64,000 nucleotides of DNA from Prochlorococcus sp. AG-347-L02 (GTDB lineage: Bacteria; Cyanobacteriota; Cyanobacteriia; PCC-6307; Cyanobiaceae), in contig QCCL01000001.1 in the NCBI GenBank assembly GCA_003281255.1, forward strand, positions 1-64,000. The letters are read 5' to 3'. Positions 29,718-39,694 of this stretch are shown here, one piece after another. The stretch's first letter is position 1. Every line of letters starts with the position of its first letter. The notes under the pieces were generated by a model, which worked only from the letters and a program-made list of their open reading frames with translations, was not told where the DNA came from and did no database searches. Made by a program: the position numbers and the translations under genes.

Positions 29718-29906
29718 TTAAAGCTTAAAACACATTATTATTTATATTCTTGCAGCGCAAATACACATGAAATATGTTTCTAAACAAATATGTATTTAAT
29801 TGTATTAAAAGCGGGAAATATGTTCTTATAACTGAATTTTTAGGATTAAATCTATTAGATTATGAGTGATAATACTCATGACTTAATTATAGTTTATTAG
29901 TAAAAA
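29718..29906 (-). promoter_or_regulatory. chlB-chlL gap with repeated octamers and an inverted repeat
   Basis: Upstream region of chlL. AAATATGT occurs three times on the plus strand (29770-29777, 29786-29793, 29816-29823). ATGAGT (29862-29867) and ACTCAT (29874-29879) form a 6-bp inverted repeat with six bases between, near the chlB end. No T-run follows the repeat on the minus strand, so an operator is as likely as a terminator. No coding frame seen. Confidence 0.4.
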
Positions 29907-31478
29907 TTAACTGAAATATGCTTTGGCGTCGTAAAGAGTTTCATCGCTTATCTCTGGAATTCCTCTCAAGATTGCGTATTTTTCAGTATTTGTTTTTACT
30001 TTACCTCTTACAAAAAATGGAACTTTTGTTAATTCAGCTCTACCAGATTCAGTCCAGATAATTCCTTCTTTACTATTTTTTTCTTTTTTTTCGTCAGAAT
30101 TTAAAATGTCCTTCGTGTTTGTTGCTGTATGTCCTAAATGGCTTTGATGACCATCAACAAACTCAAAGTCATGTTTGAACATATCAATAAGATGCTCTTC
30201 TAAGCCCATCATTAGGGGATGTACCCAGTCATCAAAAATTACATTTGCTCCTTCCCATCCCATTTGAGGGCTATATCTTGCAGGAACATCTTGAACATGC
30301 ATTGGAGTACTAATTACTGAGCATGGAATGCCGAGTCTCTTTGCACTATGCCTTTCCATTTGGGTCCCTAAAACTAGTTCAGGGGAGGCTTTTTTCATGG
30401 CATCTTCCACTTCTAGATAATTGTTAGTTATCAGAGCTTCTACATTTAGATCTTTTGCAGTAGCTCTTACTTGCCTGGCCATCTCCCTGCTGTATGTTCC
30501 AAGACCTACTACTTCAAAACCCAATTCTTCCTTAGCAATTTTGGCTGCTGCAATTGCATGTGTTCCATCACCAAAAATAAAAACTCTTTTGCCAGTTAGA
30601 TAATTTGAGTCAACTGATTTTGAGTACCAAGGAAGTTTTGACTTGTGTTCTAATTCTTGTTTATTAGTCAAAGGGAGATCCAACTTGTTATGAACTTCAT
30701 TTATAAATTCAATTGTATTTTTTATTCCAATTGGAATAGTATTTGTATATTCCATTCCAAAGTTCCGTCTAAGCCATTCACATGATGCTTCAGCAATTTC
30801 TTGATAAAGACAAATATTTACTTCAGCATCAATTAATCTTTCGATATCTTCTGGACTCGCACCTAGTGGAGCAACAACGTTTGTATCTATTCCTTGTTCT
30901 GAGAGTATCCTTTGGATTTCAATAACATCATCCCTGCATCTAAATCCCAGTAATGAAGGTCCTAGAATATTGACTTTTGGTCTGCGACCTAATTCCTTCC
31001 ACCTCAGAGGACTTATTTTTTCTGAAGAACTTACTTTCTCTTTTAAAAGCGTTCTTGTTAATTGATAAAAAGTTTCTGAAGCTCCCCAATTTTCTTTCTT
31101 GCTATAAGCAGGTAATTCAAGATTAACAATTGGCATATCAAACCCCATACCTTTTGCAAGAGCTCCAGGTTGGTCTTGGATAAGTTCTGCTGTACAACTT
31201 TCTCCAACTAAAAGAGTTTTTGGTTTAAATCGATCAACTGCTTCCTTAATATTTTTCTTAACTAATTCAGCTGTATCGCCTCCGAGGTCTCTAGCCTGGA
31301 AAGTTGTATAAGTCACTGGAGGCCTTTGCCCCCTTCTCTCAATCATGGTAAAAAGAAGATCTGCATATGTATCACCTTGAGGTGCATGAAGTACATAATG
31401 TATATCTTTCATTGAAGATGCAATTCTCATCGCACCAACATGTGGTGGTCCTTCATATGTCCATAGAGTTAATTCCAT
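29907..31478 (-). CDS. chlB: Light-independent protochlorophyllide reductase subunit B
   Basis: 523 aa. With ChlN forms the NB protein that binds protochlorophyllide and a 4Fe-4S cluster (three Cys from ChlN and one Asp from ChlB). Seen: [17 protein letters not shown] at the N terminus, [39 protein letters not shown], and the C-terminal PCP-red-like domain [15 protein letters not shown]. It starts 6 bases after chlN, so chlN-chlB are co-transcribed. Confidence 0.97.
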   Translation of the reverse strand: MELTLWTYEGPPHVGAMRIASSMKDIHYVLHAPQGDTYADLLFTMIERRGQRPPVTYTTFQARDLGGDTAELVKKNIKEAVDRFKPKTLLVGESCTAELIQDQPGALAKGMGFDMPIVNLELPAYSKKENWGASETFYQLTRTLLKEKVSSSEKISPLRWKELGRRPKVNILGPSLLGFRCRDDVIEIQRILSEQGIDTNVVAPLGASPEDIERLIDAEVNICLYQEIAEASCEWLRRNFGMEYTNTIPIGIKNTIEFINEVHNKLDLPLTNKQELEHKSKLPWYSKSVDSNYLTGKRVFIFGDGTHAIAAAKIAKEELGFEVVGLGTYSREMARQVRATAKDLNVEALITNNYLEVEDAMKKASPELVLGTQMERHSAKRLGIPCSVISTPMHVQDVPARYSPQMGWEGANVIFDDWVHPLMMGLEEHLIDMFKHDFEFVDGHQSHLGHTATNTKDILNSDEKKEKNSKEGIIWTESGRAELTKVPFFVRGKVKTNTEKYAILRGIPEISDETLYDAKAYFS

Positions 31479-31484
31479 ATTCTA

Positions 31485-32750
<1,266 letters not shown>

Positions 32751-32899
32751 TCAAGAGCTTATATTCCAAGCTTGCATAAACTTTTTAATTTAAGAAAGTA
32801 ATTAATAAGTTCTCTTACAAAATGAACACATTTAAAAAACTTATATGAATGTTTAAATACTTAAATCAGAATTATGAAAATTATTTTTAGGAGTATATT

Positions 32900-33268
32900 T
32901 TAATTTCTATAGAAGGAACTTCCTTGACTTGTTTTCGAAAGCTTCCACACATTTCTAGCTATTTTCGTCGCTAATAATCCGGCCCTTTCTAACTTAGATT
33001 TTCCGGGCTTAGCTCCAATCAGAGCTGTCACTTCTGAAGTGGTTAAAGGTGCTCCAGTATTTATAGCTAATTGGGTTAACTCCAATCTATCTCTAAGGTT
33101 CTTAAGATTTACTTTCTCAATTTTATCTTCTTCTAACCAGCTAAAAGATGGGTCTTTCTGAGATAGTTTTTGCATCAAGCTTAGGCTAACTAATCCAAGA
33201 GTTTGATCAGGAGTTAATTCTTTTTCAGTACCAGAAACATTTGGTTCTTTTTTTTGAGAAGTTCCCAT
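32900..33268 (-). CDS. Conserved unknown gene facing csoS1D
   Basis: 122 aa, hydrophilic, no signal or membrane segment. A Gln/Thr-rich start (about 1-30) is followed by helices; [22 protein letters not shown] (in parts) resembles a helix-turn-helix-like or nucleic-acid-binding arrangement, with a basic patch before the C terminus. I do not recognise the family. It starts 98 bases from csoS1D on the opposite strand and separates the chl genes from the carboxysome locus, so shared control with csoS1D is possible. Confidence 0.6.
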   Translation of the reverse strand: MGTSQKKEPNVSGTEKELTPDQTLGLVSLSLMQKLSQKDPSFSWLEEDKIEKVNLKNLRDRLELTQLAINTGAPLTTSEVTALIGAKPGKSKLERAGLLATKIARNVWKLSKTSQGSSFYRN

Positions 33269-33365
33269 AAAAATGCATATCTTTTACTTGAAGTTATCGT
33301 TTTGTGGTAAGCATGCAAGTAAATTTAATAGAAAAAATGAACCATTATCCGTTATAGTCGCCTCA

Positions 33366-34136
33366 ATGGAACCAACTTCTAGCTTAAACAGAGGGGAACG
33401 AAAAAAAGGGAGTTCTCTAGTCACAGGATCTGAGGTGCAATCTCAGGCTAGTGGTGCTAGCTGTTTTATTACTACTGATTCAGAAAAGTCTCTCGTATCC
33501 CGACAAGCAAGTCAAGTTGAGCAAATTGAGTTAAGAACATATGTTTTTTTAGATTCTCTGCAACCTCAATTAGCAGCATATATGGGAACTGTTAGTAGAG
33601 GTTTTTTACCTATTCCTGGTGATTCATGTCTTTGGATGGAAGTTTCACCTGGTATGGCTGTTCATAGAGTTACTGATATTGCTCTAAAAGCAAGTAATGT
33701 AAGACTTGGACAGATGATTGTTGAAAGAGCATTTGGATCTCTTGCTCTTTACCATAAAGATCAAAGCACGGTTTTACATTCTGGTGATGTTGTTTTAGAT
33801 GCTATTGGGAGTGAAGTTAGAAAAAGAACAAAACCTGCTACGAGTTGGACTGAAGTTATTAGAGCAATTACTCCAGATCATGCAGTTTTAATAAATAGAC
33901 AAAACAGAAGTGGATCAATGATTCAATCTGGAATGAGCATGTTTATATTAGAAACTGAACCAGCTGGTTATGTGTTAAAAGCAGCTAATGAAGCTGAAAA
34001 GGCATCTAACATAACTGTTGTTGATGTTAAGGCAGTTGGAGCTTTTGGTAGATTAACTCTCGCCGGGAAAGAAGGGGATGTAGAAGAGGCAGCAGCAGCT
34101 GCTATAAGAGCAATTGAAGAAATTTCAAATTATTGA
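33366..34136 (+). CDS. csoS1D: Tandem-BMC carboxysome shell protein
   Basis: 256 aa from ATG 33366 ([17 protein letters not shown]); the open frame extends 31 codons upstream but has no similarity, and 256 aa is the CsoS1D length. Two fused bacterial-microcompartment domains form a trimeric pseudohexamer whose stacked pores are thought to gate metabolites. Domain 1 spans about 50-150 ([19 protein letters not shown]), domain 2 about 155-256 ([32 protein letters not shown]). It lies upstream of the main operon, with rdgB convergent between. Confidence 0.93.
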   Translation: MEPTSSLNRGERKKGSSLVTGSEVQSQASGASCFITTDSEKSLVSRQASQVEQIELRTYVFLDSLQPQLAAYMGTVSRGFLPIPGDSCLWMEVSPGMAVHRVTDIALKASNVRLGQMIVERAFGSLALYHKDQSTVLHSGDVVLDAIGSEVRKRTKPATSWTEVIRAITPDHAVLINRQNRSGSMIQSGMSMFILETEPAGYVLKAANEAEKASNITVVDVKAVGAFGRLTLAGKEGDVEEAAAAAIRAIEEISNY

Positions 34137-34160
34137 GAATTTTTTAACTTAAAACTTTTT

Positions 34161-34745
34161 TTAACTTAAACCTATTTCTTTTTTTAAAAAAGGTGACATA
34201 ATTTTTGCAGCTTTACCTCTACTACCTAATTTATTTAGTTGTGATTGTGAGAGCTCACCGTAAACACAATTAGCTTCCTTAACCCAAAAAATAGATTCGA
34301 ACTCCCCATTAGGATATTTGGGGTTCTTAAGAATTTCTCCCCAGCATATTCCTGTTGTATCTTTAATTAAGTTTCCTGAGGGATCGCACAAAACCATACA
34401 ACTTATAAATCTTGCACTCCTATATGGACTATCAGAAAGTTCATTAATTAATTTTTTAATTTTCTCATCATTATTTTTGGCATATCGAGCAGAATAAATT
34501 CCTGGTCGACCATTTAAAACATCTACTTCAAGACCTGAGTCATCAGCTAATGCCCAAGTTTTTGTCTCTAGAGAGGCTGCCTTGGCTTTAAGTAGTGCAT
34601 TCTCAAAATATGTTTTCCCAGTTTCTTCGACATTTAAATATTCTGGTTGCTTCTCAACCTTTAAAGACAAAACATCCAGCATCTCTGAAATTTCAGATAC
34701 TTTTCTTTGATTGCCACTCGCAATAGTTAGAACTGGAAGGTTCAA
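34161..34745 (-). CDS. rdgB: dITP/XTP pyrophosphatase (HAM1/RdgB)
   Basis: 194 aa. Removes deaminated purine nucleotides (dITP, XTP) from the pool. Seen: LTIASGNQRKVSEISEML, the metal site WALADDSGLEVD with LNGRPGIYSARYA, and a C-terminal SHRGKA-like LGSRGKAAKIMSPF. A housekeeping gene set between csoS1D and csoS1; its leader (34746 upward) contains the structured element described for this region. Confidence 0.94.
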   Translation of the reverse strand: MNLPVLTIASGNQRKVSEISEMLDVLSLKVEKQPEYLNVEETGKTYFENALLKAKAASLETKTWALADDSGLEVDVLNGRPGIYSARYAKNNDEKIKKLINELSDSPYRSARFISCMVLCDPSGNLIKDTTGICWGEILKNPKYPNGEFESIFWVKEANCVYGELSQSQLNKLGSRGKAAKIMSPFLKKEIGLS

Positions 34746-34793
34746 AATAATATAAAAAATTTATTGTGAATTTTATCTTACTTCAAAGCTTGA

Positions 34794-34850
34794 TACGGAG
34801 ACAGGAAAGGTTGAACATTCCACACCTGTGTAGACAGGGCCTGTCTCGTA
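34794..34850. ncRNA. Candidate structured RNA element or sRNA upstream of csoS1
   Basis: TACGGAGACAGG (34794-34805) can pair with CCTGTCTCGTA (34840-34850) leaving one bulged base. Inside, CCTGT (34825-34829) and ACAGG (34834-34838) form a hairpin with a four-base loop. The remaining 34806-34824 is unpaired and contains TTGAACATTCCACA. The stretch 34794-34853 has 32 G/C in 60 bases, far richer than its surroundings, as is usual for structured RNA in such genomes. Strand and transcription are unknown. A rival fold is the perfect palindrome-like AGACAGG/CCTGTCT at 34832-34846. Confidence 0.4.
34811..34824. repeat. Copy 1 of the 14-base motif TTGAACATTCCACA
   Basis: Lies in the unpaired part of the structured element; an exact second copy is at 35042-35055. 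Confidence 0.8.
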
Positions 34851-35012
34851 CGGAAATAACATAATGTAAATTTTTTCTTAACACAACAGTATGTTTTGAT
34901 GCACTAACTAATTTGCATAAGTATTGACATATCAATAGTACCAAGGGTGATAAGTTAAACTTATGAATGATAGAAAAAACATTAATGGAGATTTTGTCGA
35001 AAACGCTTGACT

Positions 35013-35018
35013 TATAAG
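35013..35018 (+). promoter_or_regulatory. Possible -10 box for csoS1
   Basis: TATAAG, about 56 bases before the csoS1 ATG. If used, the leader would begin near 35025 and include the second copy of the 14-base motif. No convincing -35 at standard spacing was seen, as is common in Prochlorococcus. Weak. Confidence 0.3.
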
Positions 35019-35041
35019 TACTTAATGAAGCATTCTTCGAA

Positions 35042-35055
35042 TTGAACATTCCACA
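35042..35055 (+). repeat. Copy 2 of the 14-base motif, in the csoS1 leader
   Basis: TTGAACATTCCACA ends 18 bases before the csoS1 ATG. It is identical to 34811-34824, 231 bases upstream, in the same orientation. It could be a protein site, or the target of a minus-strand RNA from the upstream element. Confidence 0.8.
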
Positions 35056-35073
35056 TTTAGTATTTAGTAGACA

Positions 35074-35385
35074 ATGGCTACAGAAACAATGGGTATCGCT
35101 CTCGGCATGATCGAGACACGCGGACTTGTACCTGCAATCGAAGCAGCAGACGCAATGACAAAGGCAGCAGAAGTTCGCCTTATTGGTCGTGAATTCGTTG
35201 GTGGCGGTTATGTCACAGTATTAGTTAGAGGCGAAACAGGCGCAGTTAACGCAGCTGTAAGAGCTGGTGCTGATGCTTGTGAAAGAGTTGGTGACGGTTT
35301 AGTTGCAGCTCACATTATTGCTCGTCCTCATAGAGAAGTTGAACCTGCTCTAGGTAACGGTGAATTTCTTGGTCAAAAGGACTAA
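35074..35385 (+). CDS. csoS1: Major hexameric carboxysome shell protein
   Basis: 103 aa single BMC domain: GIALGMIETRGLVPAIEAAD, the pore loop region with EFVGGGYVTVLVRGETGAV, and a C-terminal HREVEPAL. Hexamers tile the shell facets; the narrow positively charged pore admits bicarbonate and RuBP. First gene of the operon, so expected to be the most abundant shell protein. In contrast to neighbouring genes, its codon use shows many C-ending codons (GGC, ATC, CGC), consistent with high expression. Confidence 0.97.
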   Translation: MATETMGIALGMIETRGLVPAIEAADAMTKAAEVRLIGREFVGGGYVTVLVRGETGAVNAAVRAGADACERVGDGLVAAHIIARPHREVEPALGNGEFLGQKD

Positions 35386-35454
35386 TTAAATAAAGCAAAA
35401 TTTATAAATTTTGCAAAATAATTATTTTCCCTACACAGACCTAAATTTATCCTT

Positions 35455-36870
35455 ATGAGTAAGAAGTATGACGCAGGGGTAAAGGAGTACAGAGATACCT
35501 ACTGGACTCCAGAATATGTACCCCTAGACACCGATTTACTAGCCTGTTTCAAATGTACAGGTCAGGAAGGTGTTCCAAGAGAAGAAGTTGCAGCAGCTGT
35601 TGCCGCTGAATCTTCAACAGGTACTTGGTCAACAGTTTGGTCCGAGTTACTTACAGACTTAGAATTTTATAAAGGGCGTTGTTATCGAATCGAAGACGTT
35701 CCTGGAGATCCTGAAGCTTTCTATGCTTTTATTGCATATCCTTTAGATCTTTTTGAAGAAGGCTCAATTACAAACGTATTAACATCTCTTGTAGGAAACG
35801 TTTTTGGATTTAAAGCTCTAAGACATCTACGTCTAGAAGATATTAGATTCCCAATTGCTTTCATTAAAACTTGCGGTGGCCCACCAAACGGAATCGTAGT
35901 TGAAAGAGATCGACTTAACAAATACGGAAGACCTCTACTTGGTTGTACCATCAAACCTAAATTAGGATTATCTGGTAAAAACTATGGTCGAGTTGTATAT
36001 GAATGTCTTAGAGGCGGTCTTGATTTAACGAAGGATGATGAGAATATTAATTCTCAACCATTCCAACGTTGGAGAGAAAGATTTGAGTTTGTTGCAGAAG
36101 CAGTTAAGCTTGCTCAGCGAGAAACTGGAGAAGTTAAAGGTCACTATCTAAATTGTACTGCTAACACTCCTGAAGAACTCTATGAAAGAGCTGAATTTGC
36201 AAAAGAGCTAGATATGCCAATCATCATGCATGATTATATAACTGGTGGTTTTACTGCAAATACTGGATTAGCTAATTGGTGCCGTAAAAATGGCATGCTT
36301 CTGCATATTCACAGAGCTATGCATGCTGTTATTGATAGACATCCAAAGCATGGTATTCACTTCAGAGTTCTTGCTAAATGTTTGAGACTATCTGGAGGAG
36401 ACCAATTACATACTGGAACCGTGGTTGGAAAACTAGAAGGTGATCGTCAAACAACTCTTGGTTATATTGACAACCTAAGAGAGTCATTTGTTCCTGAAGA
36501 TAGATCAAGAGGTAACTTCTTTGATCAAGATTGGGGTTCAATGCCTGGAGTATTTGCAGTCGCATCAGGTGGTATCCATGTTTGGCATATGCCTGCACTT
36601 CTAGCGATCTTTGGGGATGATTCCTGTCTTCAGTTCGGTGGAGGAACACATGGTCATCCATGGGGTTCAGCTGCTGGAGCTGCAGCTAACAGAGTTGCTT
36701 TAGAAGCTTGTGTAAAAGCCCGTAATGCTGGTCGCGAAATCGAAAAAGAGAGTAGAGACATTCTTATGGAAGCTGCTAAGCATAGTCCTGAATTAGCTAT
36801 TGCTCTAGAAACTTGGAAGGAAATTAAGTTCGAGTTTGACACTGTCGACAAGCTTGATGTTCAGGGTTAA
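35455..36870 (+). CDS. cbbL: Ribulose-1,5-bisphosphate carboxylase/oxygenase, large subunit (Form IA)
   Basis: 471 aa. Fixes CO2 in the carboxysome lumen. The carbamylated lysine is Lys193 in [13 protein letters not shown] (spinach Lys201); the active-site segment [17 protein letters not shown], loop 6 with KLEGDR, and [15 protein letters not shown] are intact. The proteobacterial-like Form IA type matches its place in a cso operon. It is followed by a hairpin and cbbS. Confidence 0.98.
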   Translation: MSKKYDAGVKEYRDTYWTPEYVPLDTDLLACFKCTGQEGVPREEVAAAVAAESSTGTWSTVWSELLTDLEFYKGRCYRIEDVPGDPEAFYAFIAYPLDLFEEGSITNVLTSLVGNVFGFKALRHLRLEDIRFPIAFIKTCGGPPNGIVVERDRLNKYGRPLLGCTIKPKLGLSGKNYGRVVYECLRGGLDLTKDDENINSQPFQRWRERFEFVAEAVKLAQRETGEVKGHYLNCTANTPEELYERAEFAKELDMPIIMHDYITGGFTANTGLANWCRKNGMLLHIHRAMHAVIDRHPKHGIHFRVLAKCLRLSGGDQLHTGTVVGKLEGDRQTTLGYIDNLRESFVPEDRSRGNFFDQDWGSMPGVFAVASGGIHVWHMPALLAIFGDDSCLQFGGGTHGHPWGSAAGAAANRVALEACVKARNAGREIEKESRDILMEAAKHSPELAIALETWKEIKFEFDTVDKLDVQG

Positions 36871-36884
36871 CTCAAGTTTCGAAA

Positions 36885-36907
36885 TTGAGGAGATTTATTC
36901 TCCTCAA
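36885..36907 (+). other. Hairpin between cbbL and cbbS
   Basis: TTGAGGAG (36885-36892) and CTCCTCAA (36900-36907) form a perfect 8-bp stem with a seven-base loop, 15 bases after the cbbL stop. No T-run follows, so it looks like an mRNA-stability or processing hairpin rather than a terminator. Confidence 0.6.
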
Positions 36908-36959
36908 ACTTATTAAAATCTCGTTTTTACGAGTAATTACATTCACATTCTGATTAATT

Positions 36960-37301
36960 ATGCCTTTCCAGAGCACAGTAAGCGACTATCAAACAGTTGC
37001 AACCCTGGAAACATTCGGTTTCTTACCACCGATGACCCAGGAAGAAATATATGACCAAATTGCGTACATAATTGCTCAAGGCTGGAGTCCAGTTATTGAG
37101 CATGTTCATCCAACTGGATGTATGCAAACTTATTGGTCATATTGGAAACTCCCATTCTTTGGGGAAAAAGATCTTAACTTGATCGTGAGCGAATTAGAGG
37201 CATGCCATAGAGCATACCCTGATCATCATGTAAGAATCATCGGATACGATGCTTACACTCAAAGTCAAGGAACAGCTTTTGTAGTTTTCCAAGGACGTTA
37301 A
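36960..37301 (+). CDS. cbbS: Rubisco small subunit
   Basis: 113 aa, complete. Caps the L8 core to make L8S8. Typical segments: ETFGFLPPMTQEEIYDQIAY, the YWSYWKLPFFG loop, EACHRAYPDHHVRIIGYD and the C terminus TAFVVFQ. In alpha-carboxysomes CsoS2 N-terminal repeats bind at the CbbL-CbbS junction. It follows cbbL by 89 bases containing the hairpin. Confidence 0.97.
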   Translation: MPFQSTVSDYQTVATLETFGFLPPMTQEEIYDQIAYIIAQGWSPVIEHVHPTGCMQTYWSYWKLPFFGEKDLNLIVSELEACHRAYPDHHVRIIGYDAYTQSQGTAFVVFQGR

Positions 37302-37323
37302 AGCTACTTATCGTAGTTAATAT

Positions 37324-37356
37324 CTTTCTCCAAAAATTTTTTTGGAGAAAGTTTTT
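37324..37356 (+). terminator. Terminator-like hairpin between cbbS and csoS2
   Basis: CTTTCTCCAAAAA and its exact complement TTTTTGGAGAAAG are separated by two Ts and followed by five Ts at 37352-37356: a factor-independent terminator shape, though A/T pairs weaken it. It lies inside an operon, so it would act as a partial terminator, lowering csoS2 and downstream expression relative to Rubisco, or as a 3'-end protecting hairpin for the cbbL-cbbS message. Confidence 0.65.
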
Positions 37357-37392
37357 CAAAAAAGTTTTTAAAGAATTTCAAACTTGAAGATT

Positions 37393-39687
37393 ATGTCAAA
37401 AAAAACCAGTAGAGAGATTGCACTTGAAAGAAGAAAAGCTATGAGTGATAGCGGTAAAAAAGCTGCTGCTTATTCTTCAACTACCAAAGATAGAGTTCGA
37501 TCTTCTCAAGATGTACAGATTTCTGGGACTCAGTCTTCTCCTAATAATCATAATATTTCTAAAACAGCTACAAAACATATCCCAAAAACTCAGGTAAACA
37601 GAAATTCTTCAACAACTTTATCTAGTAAAGAGTTAGTAATAGAGAGAAGAAAAGCAATGTCTACCCATGGGAAATCAGCTATAACTTCATCCGATAGAAC
37701 CCGTACTGATGTTAAAAAAGAAAATCCTATAAACATAGTTAAATCAACTATAAATAAAAATCAAGAAAGTCAGGAATCAACAAGTATAGAATCTAAGTCC
37801 CTAAAACCCAACGTTAAGAGAAGAATTAATCAGAAGAGAAAGCCTATTACTAATACAAGTAGAGATATTGTTTTAGCGAGAAGAGAAGCTCAATCTAAGC
37901 ATGGTAAATCAGCAACTAAACAAAATACCAGTGCCGCTTCTTTAGCTAGAAGGGGAGATCCAGATTTAAGTAGTAGAGAAATTTCTCAGAGAGTGAGAGA
38001 GCTAAGAAGTAAAACTGGTGCTACAGGCAAAAAAGGTAATGGTAAATGTAGACCATGTGGTCCAAATAAAAATGGCGCCAAACAAAATATTGCAGATGCT
38101 AGCTTGAAAGTTGGTAAAAGTGAAACTGATTCAGGTCAAATAGTTACTGGAACACAAGCTAATAGATCTGTAAAAACAACAGGTAATGAAGCAAGTACAT
38201 GCAGAACTGTAACTGGTACCCAATATATGGGAGCAGAAGTTATTAATCAATTTTGTCAAGATAGACCAAGTTATAAACAACCACTTAGATCTACTGTTAC
38301 CTCTACAACATCAGGTAATAAAGTAACTGGAAATGAAGTTGGTAGATCTGATAGGGTCACAGGCGATGAGCCAGGGACTTGTAAAAACCTTACAGGTACT
38401 GAATATGTATCTTCTAATCAATCACAGAAGTATTGTGGTGATGTTCCAAAAAATCCTTCAAAGGTTAAACACAGTACTACAACCGATGGATTAAAAGTAT
38501 CTGGATCACTTCCTGGTAGATCAACCCTAGTTACTGGAGATGAATCAGGTTCTGGACATCAGTTAACTGGAGATCAATATCTAGGCTCTGAGCCAAATCC
38601 AAAAGGTAAAGCATTTGAAAAAGTAGGCAGTTATAACACTCTTAATGGGAATAATGTAACTGGTACAGGGGTTGGAAGATCAGACCATATGACAGGCAAT
38701 GAACATGGGAGTTGTAAGAATGTAACTGGCGATGAGTACATAGGATCTCAACAATACGAGAAGTTTTGCGCTTCAAAACCAAGACCAGAAGCTAGAAAAG
38801 TAGGTTTAAGCCTTTCTTCAAAGTCAAATTTAATAAGCGGCACTATGACAGGAAGATCAGAAATAGTAACTGGGGATGAACCAGGTTCATGCAAAGTGTT
38901 AACAGGAACACCATACGCAGGCTTAGATCAGATTAATGAAAATTGTAGTACTGAGATTTCTGAAGATATGAAATCCCGATCAACAGTTAATTCTGGAAAT
39001 AATTCAAATGCCAGACTTACAGGACAGCAACCAGGAATTGGCGGAGTAATGACAGGTGCTAAGAAAGGTGCATGTAAAAATCTAACAGGTACTCCCTATG
39101 TTGGTGGAGATCAGCTCTCAGAAGCTTGTGATAATCCTCCAAATGATACGGCTTATGCGAATCCGGAAAAGTCAGCAGGTAACTCTTGGGAGGAATTCTC
39201 TGTTAAATCACCATCAAGAGATAAATATTCTGAAAAAAATACTCAAGGTGTTACAGGTAATGAATATGAAAATGGTTCCAAGGTGACAGGACCTTTTGAT
39301 ATGGCAGTTGATAAAGTCACTGGCACTGAAAAATTTAGATTTGAACCGAATAAAAATATTACTTATAAACAAAAAATGGAAATTGAAGAGGCAGACCGTG
39401 CTGCAAAGACGCCAGAAAAAAGAGTCGCATCAAGGATTACTGGTGAAGGACAATCAGTAGGAAACGTAACTGGTGATGATTGGGATCGCGGCGATAAGGT
39501 AACAGGCACAGAGGGAGCTTCTTCTAGAAAGAGAAATCCATCAAGAGCGGGATTCATGAGTGCAATGCCCCCTATGGAAGTTAAAAGAAATGACGAAACA
39601 GAAAAACCAGATTTCTTGATAACCGGATCAAGTGGTAATACTCGTGAAGGACAACTTGTTACCTTTTCAGGTGGTGCAAGAGGTTAA
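37393..39687 (+). CDS. csoS2: Carboxysome scaffold protein CsoS2
   Basis: 764 aa from ATG 37393 (a TTG three codons upstream is open but unlikely). Intrinsically disordered protein linking Rubisco to the shell. Four N-repeats that bind Rubisco: around residues 4-22 (REIALERRKAMSDSGKKA), 78-96, 157-175 and 195-212. Six M-repeats (about 251-580) with VTG and cysteine motifs; the third (about 369-409) lacks both cysteines. A C-terminal domain has further VTG repeats and ends in the shell-binding tail VTFSGGARG. No obvious programmed-frameshift signal was recognised. Confidence 0.97.
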   Translation: MSKKTSREIALERRKAMSDSGKKAAAYSSTTKDRVRSSQDVQISGTQSSPNNHNISKTATKHIPKTQVNRNSSTTLSSKELVIERRKAMSTHGKSAITSSDRTRTDVKKENPINIVKSTINKNQESQESTSIESKSLKPNVKRRINQKRKPITNTSRDIVLARREAQSKHGKSATKQNTSAASLARRGDPDLSSREISQRVRELRSKTGATGKKGNGKCRPCGPNKNGAKQNIADASLKVGKSETDSGQIVTGTQANRSVKTTGNEASTCRTVTGTQYMGAEVINQFCQDRPSYKQPLRSTVTSTTSGNKVTGNEVGRSDRVTGDEPGTCKNLTGTEYVSSNQSQKYCGDVPKNPSKVKHSTTTDGLKVSGSLPGRSTLVTGDESGSGHQLTGDQYLGSEPNPKGKAFEKVGSYNTLNGNNVTGTGVGRSDHMTGNEHGSCKNVTGDEYIGSQQYEKFCASKPRPEARKVGLSLSSKSNLISGTMTGRSEIVTGDEPGSCKVLTGTPYAGLDQINENCSTEISEDMKSRSTVNSGNNSNARLTGQQPGIGGVMTGAKKGACKNLTGTPYVGGDQLSEACDNPPNDTAYANPEKSAGNSWEEFSVKSPSRDKYSEKNTQGVTGNEYENGSKVTGPFDMAVDKVTGTEKFRFEPNKNITYKQKMEIEEADRAAKTPEKRVASRITGEGQSVGNVTGDDWDRGDKVTGTEGASSRKRNPSRAGFMSAMPPMEVKRNDETEKPDFLITGSSGNTREGQLVTFSGGARG

Positions 39688-39694
39688 GTAAGTA

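Larger units (their letters stand above)
34746..35073. promoter_or_regulatory. 328-base control region between rdgB and csoS1
   Basis: No gene seen. It holds, in order: a G+C-rich foldable element (34794-34853), an inverted repeat TATTGA/TCAATA (34922-34937), a second inverted repeat ATAAGT/ACTTAT (34950-34964), a possible -10 box, and a copy of a 14-base motif next to the csoS1 start. This is the likely control region of the carboxysome operon and, leftward, of rdgB. Two short perfect dyads within 45 bases fit binding sites of a dimeric regulator; CbbR/LysR is a guess. Confidence 0.6.

Noticed and set aside
33273-33365. N-terminal extension of csoS1D
   Set aside because: The added 31 residues are not conserved; ATG 33366 gives the known 256-aa length.
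37393-39687. CsoS2 repeats as a DNA repeat or CRISPR-like array
   Set aside because: The repeats are protein repeats with diverged codons, inside one reading frame.
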